Shown: positions 12,466-24,589 of the stretch, in pieces
Position numbering within the stretch: position 1 is the stretch's first letter
Layout: each line of letters starts with the position of its first letter
Notes under the pieces: generated by a model
Told to the model about the DNA's origin: nothing
Database searches by the model: none
Seen by the model: only the letters and a program-made list of their open reading frames with translations
From: Bimastos eiseni
Taxonomy: Eukaryota; Annelida; Clitellata; Crassiclitellata; Lumbricidae
NCBI GenBank assembly: GCA_959347315.1
Contig: OY365811.1
Coordinates: 38,841,770-38,905,769, forward strand
Reading direction: 5' to 3'
Length of the DNA: 64,000 nt
Position numbers and translations under genes: made by a program

Positions 12466-13104
12466 CTTATTGTATGGGCGCATGGACTAACATATGCTGT
12501 AAGTAATGTATAGACACTTATGAATATAATATATTATATTCGTACATGTCGCATAAATGCATTTCTTACAGCACGTAAAAAAAATACATAATTGTATATA
12601 GGTCTACAATGAATTTCATACTTCCATTACGTGGGTGGCCTATAATATAGCCTACCCAACTGACGTACAATCAGCGGAAAATCCGCCAGTGCATGTATTG
12701 TGGAAGTGCCAGTCTCAAGACGTGATTTAGAAGAAGGGTGACCCTAATATTCTTTGTTTTCATACAGCGTCGTTAAGCAGTAAAAAAATCTCCGAAAGGA
12801 GCTATCATAAAATAATCTAAAGATGAGTTCAGTTTTTCTAATGTCAACCTATATGTACTCGACGAATTATTTTAATTATCTTTCTCGCAAATCCGCATCA
12901 AATTTAACAGGTGGCATTATCCCAATTTGGTTAAAAAAATAACGGAGTGGAGTGTTTAAGTCGGTGTTTAAGACATTGAATATCATGTCAAGGTCTTTGA
13001 CAGACCCGACTCTATCAGCAGTAGCATCGGTAAGGCCATTTGTCTCGATGACAAAGATTATGGAGGAACGTGATGACAATTATAGTAATTATCCTGATGT
13101 TATT

Positions 13105-13228
13105 GTTGCTGTTGTTGTTGATGATGATGATGATGATAATGATGATGACGACGACGACCACGACGATCACAACGACAACGATGACGATGATGATGCTAAT
13201 GATAGCGATGAGGATGATAATAAATAAT
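13105..13228. repeat. GAT/GAC trinucleotide-rich tract
   Basis: Imperfect GAT, GAC and GTT trinucleotides. Poly-Asp and poly-Ile/Val frames here are artefacts. Confidence 0.85.
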
Positions 13229-13574
13229 ATTAGGACGGGGAAGGTCCAAGGTAATGATAATACTGAATTTGACGTTGATGCAAATGAGTCTGGCAATGGC
13301 CAGATACTAGGGTAATTAATGAGTGATTACGACTCTGGTGACAATGACGACGACGATGACGGTGATGATGACATGATCACGATGCTGATGGTAAATGGCA
13401 GTGACTGTGTGGGCTGTAGACAAATATCTCGAGTTCAATTTCCAATCATTTGTCAGAAAGAGATTGAATGATTGAATGATTGAAATCATTCAGAGATATT
13501 CGACGCCCATTAACTTCAGTCTGGCCCAGACACTCTGAACATCGATGCCATCTGTCAGCTGTCGACGGGAATCC

Positions 13575-13640
13575 GTTGGTTAGGCCCATGTCTTGCAGGG
13601 GCGCTATATAAATGCTACGTTACATTACATTGCATAATAC
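13575..13640 (+). repeat. LINE 3' tail with (ACATT)n-like end
   Basis: GGGGCGCTATATAAATGC followed by TTACATTACATT, the same core and tail organisation as 43.8 kb and 40.2 kb. It ends about 90 bp before the large satellite. Confidence 0.6.
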
Positions 13641-13725
13641 TAATAGTGTCATTTCCAATTACACGTTTGTTCGCATCCGTCCATAGTCGGCCTCCGCGTC
13701 TGCGTGTTTTATCTCATTACCTGCG

Positions 13726-16700
13726 CGTCTGTCTGCCTCTACTCGTCTGTCTGCCTCTACTCGTCTGTCTGCCTCTACTCGTCTGTCTGCCTCTACTCGT
13801 CTGTCTGCCTCTACTCGTCTGTCTGCCTCTACTCGTCTGTCTGCCTCTACTCGTCTGTCTGCCTCTACTCGTCTGTCTGCCTCTACTCGTCTGTCTGCCT
13901 CTACTCGTCTGTCTGCCTCTACTCGTCTGTCTGCCTCTACTCGTCTGTCTGCCTCTACTCGTCTGTCTGCCTCTACTCGTCTGTCTGCCTCTACTCGTCT
14001 GTCTGCCTCTACTCGTCTGTCTGCCTCTACTCGTCTGTCTGCCTCTACTCGTCTGTCTGCCTCTACTCGTCTGTCTGCCTCTACTCGTCTGTCTGCCTCT
14101 ACTCGTCTGTCTGCCTCTACTCGTCTGTCTGCCTCTACTCGTCTGTCTGCCTCTACTCGTCTGTCTGCCTCTACTCGTCTGTCTGCCTCTACTCGTCTGT
14201 CTGCCTCTACTCGTCTGTCTGCCTCTACTCGTCTGTCTGCCTCTACTCGTCTGTCTGCCTCTACTCGTCTGTCTGCCTCTACTCGTCTGTCTGCCTCTAC
14301 TCGTCTGTCTGCCTCTACTCGTCTGTCTGCCTCTACTCGTCTGTCTGCCTCTACTCGTCTGTCTGCCTCTACTCGTCTGTCTGCCTCTACTCGTCTGTCT
14401 GCCTCTACTCGTCTGTCTGCCTCTACTCGTCTGTCTGCCTCTACTCGTCTGTCTGCCTCTACTCGTCTGTCTGCCTCTACTCGTCTGTCTGCCTCTACTC
14501 GTCTGTCTGCCTCTACTCGTCTGTCTGCCTCTACTCGTCTGTCTGCCTCTACTCGTCTGTCTGCCTCTACTCGTCTGTCTGCCTCTACTCGTCTGTCTGC
14601 CTCTACTCGTCTGTCTGCCTCTACTCGTCTGTCTGCCTCTACTCGTCTGTCTGCCTCTACTCGTCTGTCTGCCTCTACTCGTCTGTCTGCCTCTACTCGT
14701 CTGTCTGCCTCTACTCGTCTGTCTGCCTCTACTCGTCTGTCTGCCTCTACTCGTCTGTCTGCCTCTACTCGTCTGTCTGCCTCTACTCGTCTGTCTGCCT
14801 CTACTCGTCTGTCTGCCTCTACTCGTCTGTCTGCCTCTACTCGTCTGTCTGCCTCTACTCGTCTGTCTGCCTCTACTCGTCTGTCTGCCTCTACTCGTCT
14901 GTCTGCCTCTACTCGTCTGTCTGCCTCTACTCGTCTGTCTGCCTCTACTCGTCTGTCTGCCTCTACTCGTCTGTCTGCCTCTACTCGTCTGTCTGCCTCT
15001 ACTCGTCTGTCTGCCTCTACTCGTCTGTCTGCCTCTACTCGTCTGTCTGCCTCTACTCGTCTGTCTGCCTCTACTCGTCTGTCTGCCTCTACTCGTCTGT
15101 CTGCCTCTACTCGTCTGTCTGCCTCTACTCGTCTGTCTGCCTCTACTCGTCTGTCTGCCTCTACTCGTCTGTCTGCCTCTACTCGTCTGTCTGCCTCTAC
15201 TCGTCTGTCTGCCTCTACTCGTCTGTCTGCCTCTACTCGTCTGTCTGCCTCTACTCGTCTGTCTGCCTCTACTCGTCTGTCTGCCTCTACTCGTCTGTCT
15301 GCCTCTACTCGTCTGTCTGCCTCTACTCGTCTGTCTGCCTCTACTCGTCTGTCTGCCTCTACTCGTCTGTCTGCCTCTACTCGTCTGTCTGCCTCTACTC
15401 GTCTGTCTGCCTCTACTCGTCTGTCTGCCTCTACTCGTCTGTCTGCCTCTACTCGTCTGTCTGCCTCTACTCGTCTGTCTGCCTCTACTCGTCTGTCTGC
15501 CTCTACTCGTCTGTCTGCCTCTACTCGTCTGTCTGCCTCTACTCGTCTGTCTGCCTCTACTCGTCTGTCTGCCTCTACTCGTCTGTCTGCCTCTACTCGT
15601 CTGTCTGCCTCTACTCGTCTGTCTGCCTCTACTCGTCTGTCTGCCTCTACTCGTCTGTCTGCCTCTACTCGTCTGTCTGCCTCTACTCGTCTGTCTGCCT
15701 CTACTCGTCTGTCTGCCTCTACTCGTCTGTCTGCCTCTACTCGTCTGTCTGCCTCTACTCGTCTGTCTGCCTCTACTCGTCTGTCTGCCTCTACTCGTCT
15801 GTCTGCCTCTACTCGTCTGTCTGCCTCTACTCGTCTGTCTGCCTCTACTCGTCTGTCTGCCTCTACTCGTCTGTCTGCCTCTACTCGTCTGTCTGCCTCT
15901 ACTCGTCTGTCTGCCTCTACTCGTCTGTCTGCCTCTACTCGTCTGTCTGCCTCTACTCGTCTGTCTGCCTCTACTCGTCTGTCTGCCTCTACTCGTCTGT
16001 CTGCCTCTACTCGTCTGTCTGCCTCTACTCGTCTGTCTGCCTCTACTCGTCTGTCTGCCTCTACTCGTCTGTCTGCCTCTACTCGTCTGTCTGCCTCTAC
16101 TCGTCTGTCTGCCTCTACTCGTCTGTCTGCCTCTACTCGTCTGTCTGCCTCTACTCGTCTGTCTGCCTCTACTCGTCTGTCTGCCTCTACTCGTCTGTCT
16201 GCCTCTACTCGTCTGTCTGCCTCTACTCGTCTGTCTGCCTCTACTCGTCTGTCTGCCTCTACTCGTCTGTCTGCCTCTACTCGTCTGTCTGCCTCTACTC
16301 GTCTGTCTGCCTCTACTCGTCTGTCTGCCTCTACTCGTCTGTCTGCCTCTACTCGTCTGTCTGCCTCTACTCGTCTGTCTGCCTCTACTCGTCTGTCTGC
16401 CTCTACTCGTCTGTCTGCCTCTACTCGTCTGTCTGCCTCTACTCGTCTGTCTGCCTCTACTCGTCTGTCTGCCTCTACTCGTCTGTCTGCCTCTACTCGT
16501 CTGTCTGCCTCTACTCGTCTGTCTGCCTCTACTCGTCTGTCTGCCTCTACTCGTCTGTCTGCCTCTACTCGTCTGTCTGCCTCTACTCGTCTGTCTGCCT
16601 CTACTCGTCTGTCTGCCTCTACTCGTCTGTCTGCCTCTACTCGTCTGTCTGCCTCTACTCGTCTGTCTGCCTCTACTCGTCTGTCTGCCTCTACTCGTCT

Positions 16701-19700
16701 GTCTGCCTCTACTCGTCTGTCTGCCTCTACTCGTCTGTCTGCCTCTACTCGTCTGTCTGCCTCTACTCGTCTGTCTGCCTCTACTCGTCTGTCTGCCTCT
16801 ACTCGTCTGTCTGCCTCTACTCGTCTGTCTGCCTCTACTCGTCTGTCTGCCTCTACTCGTCTGTCTGCCTCTACTCGTCTGTCTGCCTCTACTCGTCTGT
16901 CTGCCTCTACTCGTCTGTCTGCCTCTACTCGTCTGTCTGCCTCTACTCGTCTGTCTGCCTCTACTCGTCTGTCTGCCTCTACTCGTCTGTCTGCCTCTAC
17001 TCGTCTGTCTGCCTCTACTCGTCTGTCTGCCTCTACTCGTCTGTCTGCCTCTACTCGTCTGTCTGCCTCTACTCGTCTGTCTGCCTCTACTCGTCTGTCT
17101 GCCTCTACTCGTCTGTCTGCCTCTACTCGTCTGTCTGCCTCTACTCGTCTGTCTGCCTCTACTCGTCTGTCTGCCTCTACTCGTCTGTCTGCCTCTACTC
17201 GTCTGTCTGCCTCTACTCGTCTGTCTGCCTCTACTCGTCTGTCTGCCTCTACTCGTCTGTCTGCCTCTACTCGTCTGTCTGCCTCTACTCGTCTGTCTGC
17301 CTCTACTCGTCTGTCTGCCTCTACTCGTCTGTCTGCCTCTACTCGTCTGTCTGCCTCTACTCGTCTGTCTGCCTCTACTCGTCTGTCTGCCTCTACTCGT
17401 CTGTCTGCCTCTACTCGTCTGTCTGCCTCTACTCGTCTGTCTGCCTCTACTCGTCTGTCTGCCTCTACTCGTCTGTCTGCCTCTACTCGTCTGTCTGCCT
17501 CTACTCGTCTGTCTGCCTCTACTCGTCTGTCTGCCTCTACTCGTCTGTCTGCCTCTACTCGTCTGTCTGCCTCTACTCGTCTGTCTGCCTCTACTCGTCT
17601 GTCTGCCTCTACTCGTCTGTCTGCCTCTACTCGTCTGTCTGCCTCTACTCGTCTGTCTGCCTCTACTCGTCTGTCTGCCTCTACTCGTCTGTCTGCCTCT
17701 ACTCGTCTGTCTGCCTCTACTCGTCTGTCTGCCTCTACTCGTCTGTCTGCCTCTACTCGTCTGTCTGCCTCTACTCGTCTGTCTGCCTCTACTCGTCTGT
17801 CTGCCTCTACTCGTCTGTCTGCCTCTACTCGTCTGTCTGCCTCTACTCGTCTGTCTGCCTCTACTCGTCTGTCTGCCTCTACTCGTCTGTCTGCCTCTAC
17901 TCGTCTGTCTGCCTCTACTCGTCTGTCTGCCTCTACTCGTCTGTCTGCCTCTACTCGTCTGTCTGCCTCTACTCGTCTGTCTGCCTCTACTCGTCTGTCT
18001 GCCTCTACTCGTCTGTCTGCCTCTACTCGTCTGTCTGCCTCTACTCGTCTGTCTGCCTCTACTCGTCTGTCTGCCTCTACTCGTCTGTCTGCCTCTACTC
18101 GTCTGTCTGCCTCTACTCGTCTGTCTGCCTCTACTCGTCTGTCTGCCTCTACTCGTCTGTCTGCCTCTACTCGTCTGTCTGCCTCTACTCGTCTGTCTGC
18201 CTCTACTCGTCTGTCTGCCTCTACTCGTCTGTCTGCCTCTACTCGTCTGTCTGCCTCTACTCGTCTGTCTGCCTCTACTCGTCTGTCTGCCTCTACTCGT
18301 CTGTCTGCCTCTACTCGTCTGTCTGCCTCTACTCGTCTGTCTGCCTCTACTCGTCTGTCTGCCTCTACTCGTCTGTCTGCCTCTACTCGTCTGTCTGCCT
18401 CTACTCGTCTGTCTGCCTCTACTCGTCTGTCTGCCTCTACTCGTCTGTCTGCCTCTACTCGTCTGTCTGCCTCTACTCGTCTGTCTGCCTCTACTCGTCT
18501 GTCTGCCTCTACTCGTCTGTCTGCCTCTACTCGTCTGTCTGCCTCTACTCGTCTGTCTGCCTCTACTCGTCTGTCTGCCTCTACTCGTCTGTCTGCCTCT
18601 ACTCGTCTGTCTGCCTCTACTCGTCTGTCTGCCTCTACTCGTCTGTCTGCCTCTACTCGTCTGTCTGCCTCTACTCGTCTGTCTGCCTCTACTCGTCTGT
18701 CTGCCTCTACTCGTCTGTCTGCCTCTACTCGTCTGTCTGCCTCTACTCGTCTGTCTGCCTCTACTCGTCTGTCTGCCTCTACTCGTCTGTCTGCCTCTAC
18801 TCGTCTGTCTGCCTCTACTCGTCTGTCTGCCTCTACTCGTCTGTCTGCCTCTACTCGTCTGTCTGCCTCTACTCGTCTGTCTGCCTCTACTCGTCTGTCT
18901 GCCTCTACTCGTCTGTCTGCCTCTACTCGTCTGTCTGCCTCTACTCGTCTGTCTGCCTCTACTCGTCTGTCTGCCTCTACTCGTCTGTCTGCCTCTACTC
19001 GTCTGTCTGCCTCTACTCGTCTGTCTGCCTCTACTCGTCTGTCTGCCTCTACTCGTCTGTCTGCCTCTACTCGTCTGTCTGCCTCTACTCGTCTGTCTGC
19101 CTCTACTCGTCTGTCTGCCTCTACTCGTCTGTCTGCCTCTACTCGTCTGTCTGCCTCTACTCGTCTGTCTGCCTCTACTCGTCTGTCTGCCTCTACTCGT
19201 CTGTCTGCCTCTACTCGTCTGTCTGCCTCTACTCGTCTGTCTGCCTCTACTCGTCTGTCTGCCTCTACTCGTCTGTCTGCCTCTACTCGTCTGTCTGCCT
19301 CTACTCGTCTGTCTGCCTCTACTCGTCTGCCTGCCTCTACTCGTCTGTCTGCCTCTACTCGTCTGTCTGCCTCTACTCGTCTGCCTGCCTCTACTCGTCT
19401 GCCTGCCTCTACTCGTCTGTCTGCCTCTACTCGTCTGTCTGCCTCTACTCGTCTGTCTGCCTCTACTCGTCTGTCTGCCTCTACTCGTCTGCCTGCCTCT
19501 ACTCGTCTGTCTGCCTCTACTCGTCTGTCTGCCTCTACTCGTCTGTCTGCCTCTACTCGTCTGTCTGCCTCTACTCGTCTGTCTGCCTCTACTCGTCTGT
19601 CTGCCTCTACTCGTCTGTCTGCCTCTACTCGTCTGTCTGCCTCTACTCGTCTGTCTGCCTCTACTCGTCTGTCTGCCTCTACTCGTCTGTCTGCCTCTAC

Positions 19701-20250
19701 TCGTCTGTCTGCCTCTACTCGTCTGTCTGCCTCTACTCGTCTGTCTGCCTCTACTCGTCTGTCTGCCTCTACTCGTCTGTCTGCCTCTACTCGTCTGTCT
19801 GCCTCTACTCGTCTGTCTGCCTCTACTCGTCTGTCTGCCTCTACTCGTCTGTCTGCCTCTACTCGTCTGTCTGCCTCTACTCGTCTGTCTGCCTCTACTC
19901 GTCTGTCTGCCTCTACTCGTCTGTCTGCCTCTACTCGTCTGTCTGCCTCTACTCGTCTGTCTGCCTCTACTCGTCTGTCTGCCTCTACTCGTCTGTCTGC
20001 CTCTACTCGTCTGTCTGCCTCTACTCGTCTGTCTGCCTCTACTCGTCTGTCTGCCTCTACTCGTCTGTCTGCCTCTACTCGTCTGTCTGCCTCTACTCGT
20101 CTGTCTGCCTCTACTCGTCTGTCTGCCTCTACTCGTCTGTCTGCCTCTACTCGTCTGTCTGCCTCTACTCGTCTGTCTGCCTCTACTCGTCTGTCTGCCT
20201 CTACTCGTCTGTCTGCCTCTACTCGTCTGTCTGCCTCTACTCGTCTGTCT
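13726..20250. repeat. 18-bp satellite array, about 362 copies
   Basis: The unit CTGTCTGCCTCTACTCGT repeats head to tail for 6,525 bp with exact 18-bp periodicity. The only variants I noticed are four T-to-C changes (CTGTCTGCC to CTGCCTGCC) at 19330, 19384, 19402 and 19492, all within 180 bp. The array starts after GCG and ends at GGGTCGTG. All three plus-strand frames lack stop codons, giving 2,209- and 2,186-codon open frames of VCLPLL or VCLYSS hexapeptides. These are consequences of the repeat, since they have no unique domain, no coding constraint and no credible flanking exon. Such homogeneity suggests recent amplification, strong homogenisation or assembly collapse/expansion. Confidence 0.97.
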
Positions 20251-20774
20251 GGGTCGTGTTCTAGGTCTCGGTTAAAATTGTCTCATTTCCTCGTGAATCT
20301 CTGTACTTGACCCCTCTCCCACGTAAAGACGGAGATCATGATTTTCATTGAGTCATCAATTATTACAGACCGACGTTCGGGTATAAGGACATGATTATCC
20401 CGGCGTTTTATATCAGCCCCCGTCCGACCATCGAAGCATGGCATGCTGGCGGCGGTCTCCCTCCATCCCACCTCCCACCTCCTCGGTCGATTGTCTGCGG
20501 CCGCTCTAGCGTGTGGGTCCTGGATCCGTCGTCCTAAGAGTCCGTTCAGGGACTCATTATCGCTTCCGCGCTTCATAGGCGATCCGGAAGGATTCTCCCT
20601 GCAATTCCACTCATCCATCCATCTATCCATCCGATCCGTGGCATCCAATTCTCCGCCTCTTTCCTTCCTTTCTGCAGCCACAACTAAACGAAGCTTCGAC
20701 CTACAACGTAGCGATTGGTTTCAAAATGATCATCGCTTACACTACATCAGGACAATCTACTGTTTTGAGTCCTA
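20251..20774. other. Unassigned unique sequence after the satellite
   Basis: A moderately GC-rich, non-repetitive stretch. The antisense open frame at 20283-20681 and plus frame at 20443-20850 resemble no family; I leave both unassigned. Confidence 0.35.
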
Positions 20775-20847
20775 CTGTCTGTCTGTCTGTCTGTCTGCCT
20801 GCCTGCCTGTCAGTCAGTCTGTCTGTCCGTCCGTCCGTCTGTCTGAG
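20775..20847. repeat. (CTGT)n/(CCGT)n microsatellite
   Basis: Tetranucleotide run shifting from CTGT to CTGC to CAGT to CCGT. Confidence 0.9.
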
Positions 20848-20935
20848 TGAGTGGTTGTGAATTATCTCATTCTTTCAATTCGCTGCATGGGATTTGTTGC
20901 ACTGACGCTAGAGTAAGACGCGAACATTTTAATTG

Positions 20936-21000
20936 TAATCACGAAAATTTGTATAGCGCCGTCAGTAGCAAGCTTCTTCTAAGGTGCTTTACGTGACAGT
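20936..21000 (-). repeat. LINE tail core, reverse orientation
   Basis: CGAAAATTTGTATAGCGCC followed by an AAGGTGCTTTACG segment, the reverse of the GGCGCTATATAAATTTTCG tail. Confidence 0.5.
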
Positions 21001-21247
21001 TCGCATTAGATTCTTGGCGTAATTATTGTAATCAGCAGTAGACACCACGCAATGTGATTGCAACTAAGGCTAAATACGATGTAAGAACAGTAGCTTACAA
21101 TACAACCGCAAATTGATATTGACCTAATTGCAATTAGTTCAGAAGGGCACACACTCACAGATGGCGCAGGTGCATCATTACGATGCGGAACAGCTGTGCG
21201 CTAATACTTTCTCAAGGTCCCTATACATACAGTGACTCCTCAGACGC

Positions 21248-21458
21248 GGTTCGAACCCGAACTGTACGCTTTACAGGCCGACCCGAACTGTACGCTTTAC
21301 AGGCCGACTCGAACTGTACGCTTTACAGGCCGACCCGAACTGTACGCTTTACAGACCGACCCGAACTGTACACTTTACAGGCCGACCCGAACTGTACGCT
21401 TTACAGGCCGACCAGAACTGTACGCTTTACAAGCCGACCGCTCTAACCAATCGACCAC
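21248..21458 (-). repeat. tRNA-Thr-like sequence with 7-fold internal 26-bp expansion
   Basis: On the minus strand the 5' part is GTGGTCGATTGGTTAGAGCG (A box and D arm, complement of 21439-21458), then an anticodon-arm-like GGTCGGCTTGTAAAGC (loop CTTGTAA, anticodon TGT, Thr), and finally the T-arm/B box GGGTTCGAACC (complement of 21248-21258). Between them a 26-bp unit is repeated seven times without gaps (21258-21439). The A and B boxes are therefore over 170 bp apart instead of the usual 30-60 bp. It is probably a SINE or tRNA pseudogene with a minisatellite grown from its anticodon arm. It cannot form a normal tRNA. Confidence 0.7.
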
Positions 21459-22469
21459 TGTGCGCACCAAGCTGATCAAAGTGTAAACTTATAACAGTAC
21501 TGTAATTGATGGAATAAAACGCATAGTTTGACCGAGTGGTTGATATTATCGTCGCAAAACTGAAGTGCAAATCATTCAACCTGTTGAATTGACATCCTAA
21601 CGACACATGGGCCCGTGTGATGAACAAATACAACGACCAAACGTCGTTGCCTTAGAAAACTTATTTCGAGATTACTACTACGAATAAAAGCAAGACAGCT
21701 GGTCTGAGCTCGACCAGATTACCACGAGACACTTAACGCACGTGCATAGGGCCCCCGGTCAAAAGGGCCCCTGAGAATGTCGACCAAAATTTGATAATCT
21801 CAACATTACCGAAACTTAGTCCCTGTACATTGAATATGTAAGCTCCTATAAAATATTATTACTCGCTTAGGCTACTCACGGAATTATCTGGTGCATAGGC
21901 TAAATTGTATCCGTTACCATAAAATAAAATATCACCTTCATATAGTTTTCCTTTTTACACTACAATATGGGGCCCCTACGTATACCAGTGCAAATATGGG
22001 TCCCCTTCTGTCTGAACCCGACACCGCAGTGCAATTAGAAGATCTGATTAATGTCTGCAGACGGCGCTAGGCTCTTCTGCGTTTCTTGACAGATTTCGTC
22101 CTCAGAGCGCGACGCCATCGCCTTTCCTGCCTCAGATCGATTTATCGTATCTGGCGACATAATGTATGATTTGGTAGGAAAGGGACAAACGCACCCCGTA
22201 CATGAAGTCAGACATCCGAAATCGCCCATTTGGTACAACCCTAATTTAGACTATAAAGACTATAAAGATTCTTATTTCATCTAGTGCTGTTTATAAACCG
22301 TACTGCACGTTGGCGCCTCTGCCTGCAGGGTGCTTCCGATTGCACTTCGACACCAATGCAGAGGTTCAGACGAAGGTTTCGATCGAGACAGGTGGACGAC
22401 GATGAAAGACTTCATTTACGACCGGTTTTGTGTCCGCTCTATAAGTTCTCTAATACCATTCATAACTAA
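21459..22469. other. Unassigned, with GGGCCCC motifs
   Basis: No gene recognised. Short inverted G/C runs (AGGGCCCCC near 21748, GGGGCCCCTACG near 21970) hint at ends of a small DNA element about 230 bp long, but no target duplication was found. Confidence 0.25.
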
Positions 22470-22745
22470 GAAGGAGGAAGTGCAGAAGGATGAATGAGAA
22501 GGAGGAGGAGGAGACGGTGGATGAGGAGGATGAAGAGGAAGAGGTGGAAGCTAAAGAAAGAAGAGGATGAGGAGGAGATGGAGGAGGAGGAAAGGAAGAA
22601 GATTGGGCGGTGGAAGATGAACGAAGAGTAGGAGGAATATGAGGAGGAGAAAGGAGGAGAAGAAGAAGTAGAAGAAGAAAAATAGTAGGAGAAGATGAAG
22701 GAGTAGGAGGGGAGGGGCGAAGAGAGGAGGAGGAGATGGAGAAAA
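22470..22745. repeat. Purine-rich GGA/GAA tract
   Basis: Nearly all A/G on the plus strand for about 275 bp. Minus-strand Ser/Pro/Leu frames are artefacts. Confidence 0.85.
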
Positions 22746-23309
22746 ACATTACTTTAGCTAGACCTAGAGGCAGCCATGGATATGAGGTACTGACGACATA
22801 ATTTTCTTAGCCTCGGCATATGTGGGTCAGTGGTCTTTTTATTTCTCTGACTTATCGGATTTCGACTTGGCTTCTTGACTGGACTGTGGCTTCAATTGAA
22901 TAAGTTACAGTTCAAGCGAAGTAACCGTTGATAGATGATGGCTTTGCACTGGTACAACACGGAGACAAACAAGTCAGTGATGATGAGATTAAGTATAGGT
23001 GCTATATAAAATGCATCTTCAGTCACGTTGCAATGTAACCAGCAGCTACCTTGTAGTTCAAACTAGAAGACGAATGAGGTTGTCCAGCAAATGTTACCAG
23101 GTTAGTGGCCTAATCAATCGTTGAGTGCAATTCTGCCAAATGAATCCGGCGTCAAATGGCTCGCCGAGATATACTGTAGCAGCCTATATATATATATATT
23201 ATATATATGTATATATTCGGCAGCAATTACGCTGTACATGTGTGAATCTTTAAATTAATTAAGCTCTACAGTCAACGCTGAGCTCACCATCCGACCATCG
23301 TATACCAGT
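22746..23309. other. Unassigned non-coding stretch
   Basis: Contains a GTGCTATATAAAATGC LINE-tail-like core near 23000 and a TA-rich patch near 23190-23215; nothing else seen. Confidence 0.35.
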
Positions 23310-23385
23310 GAATGCACTCATCAATCAATCAATCAGTCAATTAATCAGTCAGTCAGTCAATCAATCAGTCAATTAATCGATCAAC
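23310..23385. repeat. (TCAA/TCAG)n tetranucleotide repeat
   Basis: Alternating ATCA, GTCA and TTAATCA repeats about 90 bp left of the 23474 snapback. Confidence 0.85.
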
Positions 23386-23473
23386 CTCAGAGATATTAAA
23401 GTACAGGAGGTACTATAGCTCACATGATGAAGAGCTGTAAGATATCTAAAATTCTTGAAAGCCAGTGAGATCA

Positions 23474-23542
23474 TGGTCTTGTAATCAAATATAATTAGAG
23501 CAATCGTCACGATTGCGCAAATTATATTTGATTACAAGACCA
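23474..23542. repeat. Snapback palindrome, 33-bp arms, 3-nt loop
   Basis: Arms 23474-23506 and 23510-23542 are reverse complements except for two adjacent-region mismatches (TAGAGC against GCGCAA). The loop is TCA. The left arm starts TGGTCTTGTAATCAAATATA. The repeat is imperfect and sits just before a LINE fragment. Confidence 0.9.
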
Positions 23543-23648
23543 CGTGCACACGCAAGAGCCACCTCAATTGTTCATTCCAACCTCCACTATACTGCAATTC
23601 CCTTTTTTTAAAATATCGACTCTTTTCAAATAAAACGCTTGCAAACAG

Positions 23649-24060
23649 TTGAGAAGAAACGCTCTGATCCGCGCAATCACCAAAACTCTGAAGCACCATC
23701 GGAAAACCCCTTTTCTCAAACCACTTCATTGGCTAAAGGTCCCTAAGCGCATCATACAACGCCCTTCAAACCTTTCTTACAATCATGAGCAATTCACCAT
23801 CCAACCGCCAGGGTCTACTCGCTCATCGTCGTATCTTTCTCTATCTCGGCCTCCAGTCGCATCCCGCCTGATATCCTGCAACCGCTCCAACTATTTGAAA
23901 AAGACTCCCAAAAGATCTCCGCCACGTCTTCAAATCTCAGCTCATATTTCAACCTCCACCTCTCCACCTCCTCCACCTCTCCTCCACCTCTCCTCCACTG
24001 CACTCGCCTCTGATATTTTCCACTCACGACTGCAAAACGATCTCTTCAAGCTTGAAGATA
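23649..24060 (+). pseudogene. LINE (CR1/L2-like) reverse transcriptase C-terminal fragment
   Basis: The frame reads ALIRAITKTLKHHRKTPFLK then PLHWLKVPKRI, followed by STRSSSYLSLSRPPVASRL and, at the end, DIFHSRLQNDLFKL. These match the familiar tail of CR1/L2-type ORF2 proteins (a TPxLKxLHWLPV block, a TRSSxxLxLxRPPxxSRL block and a FHSRLKTxLF end). In intact elements an ALWNxLP motif lies between the last two blocks; here that region is scrambled into KTPKRSPPRL and Pro/Ser/Thr-rich sequence. There is no ATG and the thumb-region spacing is shortened, so this is a 5'-truncated dead copy. The family is judged from memory of motifs. Confidence 0.7.
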
Positions 24061-24589
24061 TATATAGGCGTATATCCAATCCTGAGTTTACACCCACGCC
24101 AACGATGTGACCACCACCATAATCGATAACCACCATTGCCCACCAATGATAAGATATTTGTTTATTTAGAAATAAAACAATCTGACAATAACGCAGAAAT
24201 GCTTACATGAGTGACACACAAAAACATTATAAGAAAAAACATATTATTTGTTTAAAAGTCTTAAAGATGCATAAATTTGTAAAAGAAAGTGTTAATTTTC
24301 ATCCATTCAAATCGAATCCACGCAGGTGGGCAATAACGAGGTAATAAAAAATAACACGAACATATCCAGGATGAAAAACTGAACATAGGCAAAAAGGATG
24401 ATCATAATAAGATGATAAGCTAATTAGGTGAAATCTGTCTCCTCGACTTGACCAGTTGACCTACTCGGAATTTTAGCCTGGCAACAGAACCAACACATCA
24501 GCTTGGCAACTGCGCAATTGATTGATGTAGCGCCGGTAGGTAAGATGAGTGGCGTAGCGAGGAGGGGCGAACAAGTACAGCCAGCTCGC

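Noticed and set aside
13646..20275. Giant open frames of 2,209 and 2,186 codons
   Set aside because: They are translations of a stop-free 18-bp satellite in two frames; there is no unique domain and the third frame is also open.
21250..21440. CRISPR-like regular repeats
   Set aside because: Units are contiguous with no unique spacers, and the sequence is animal DNA.
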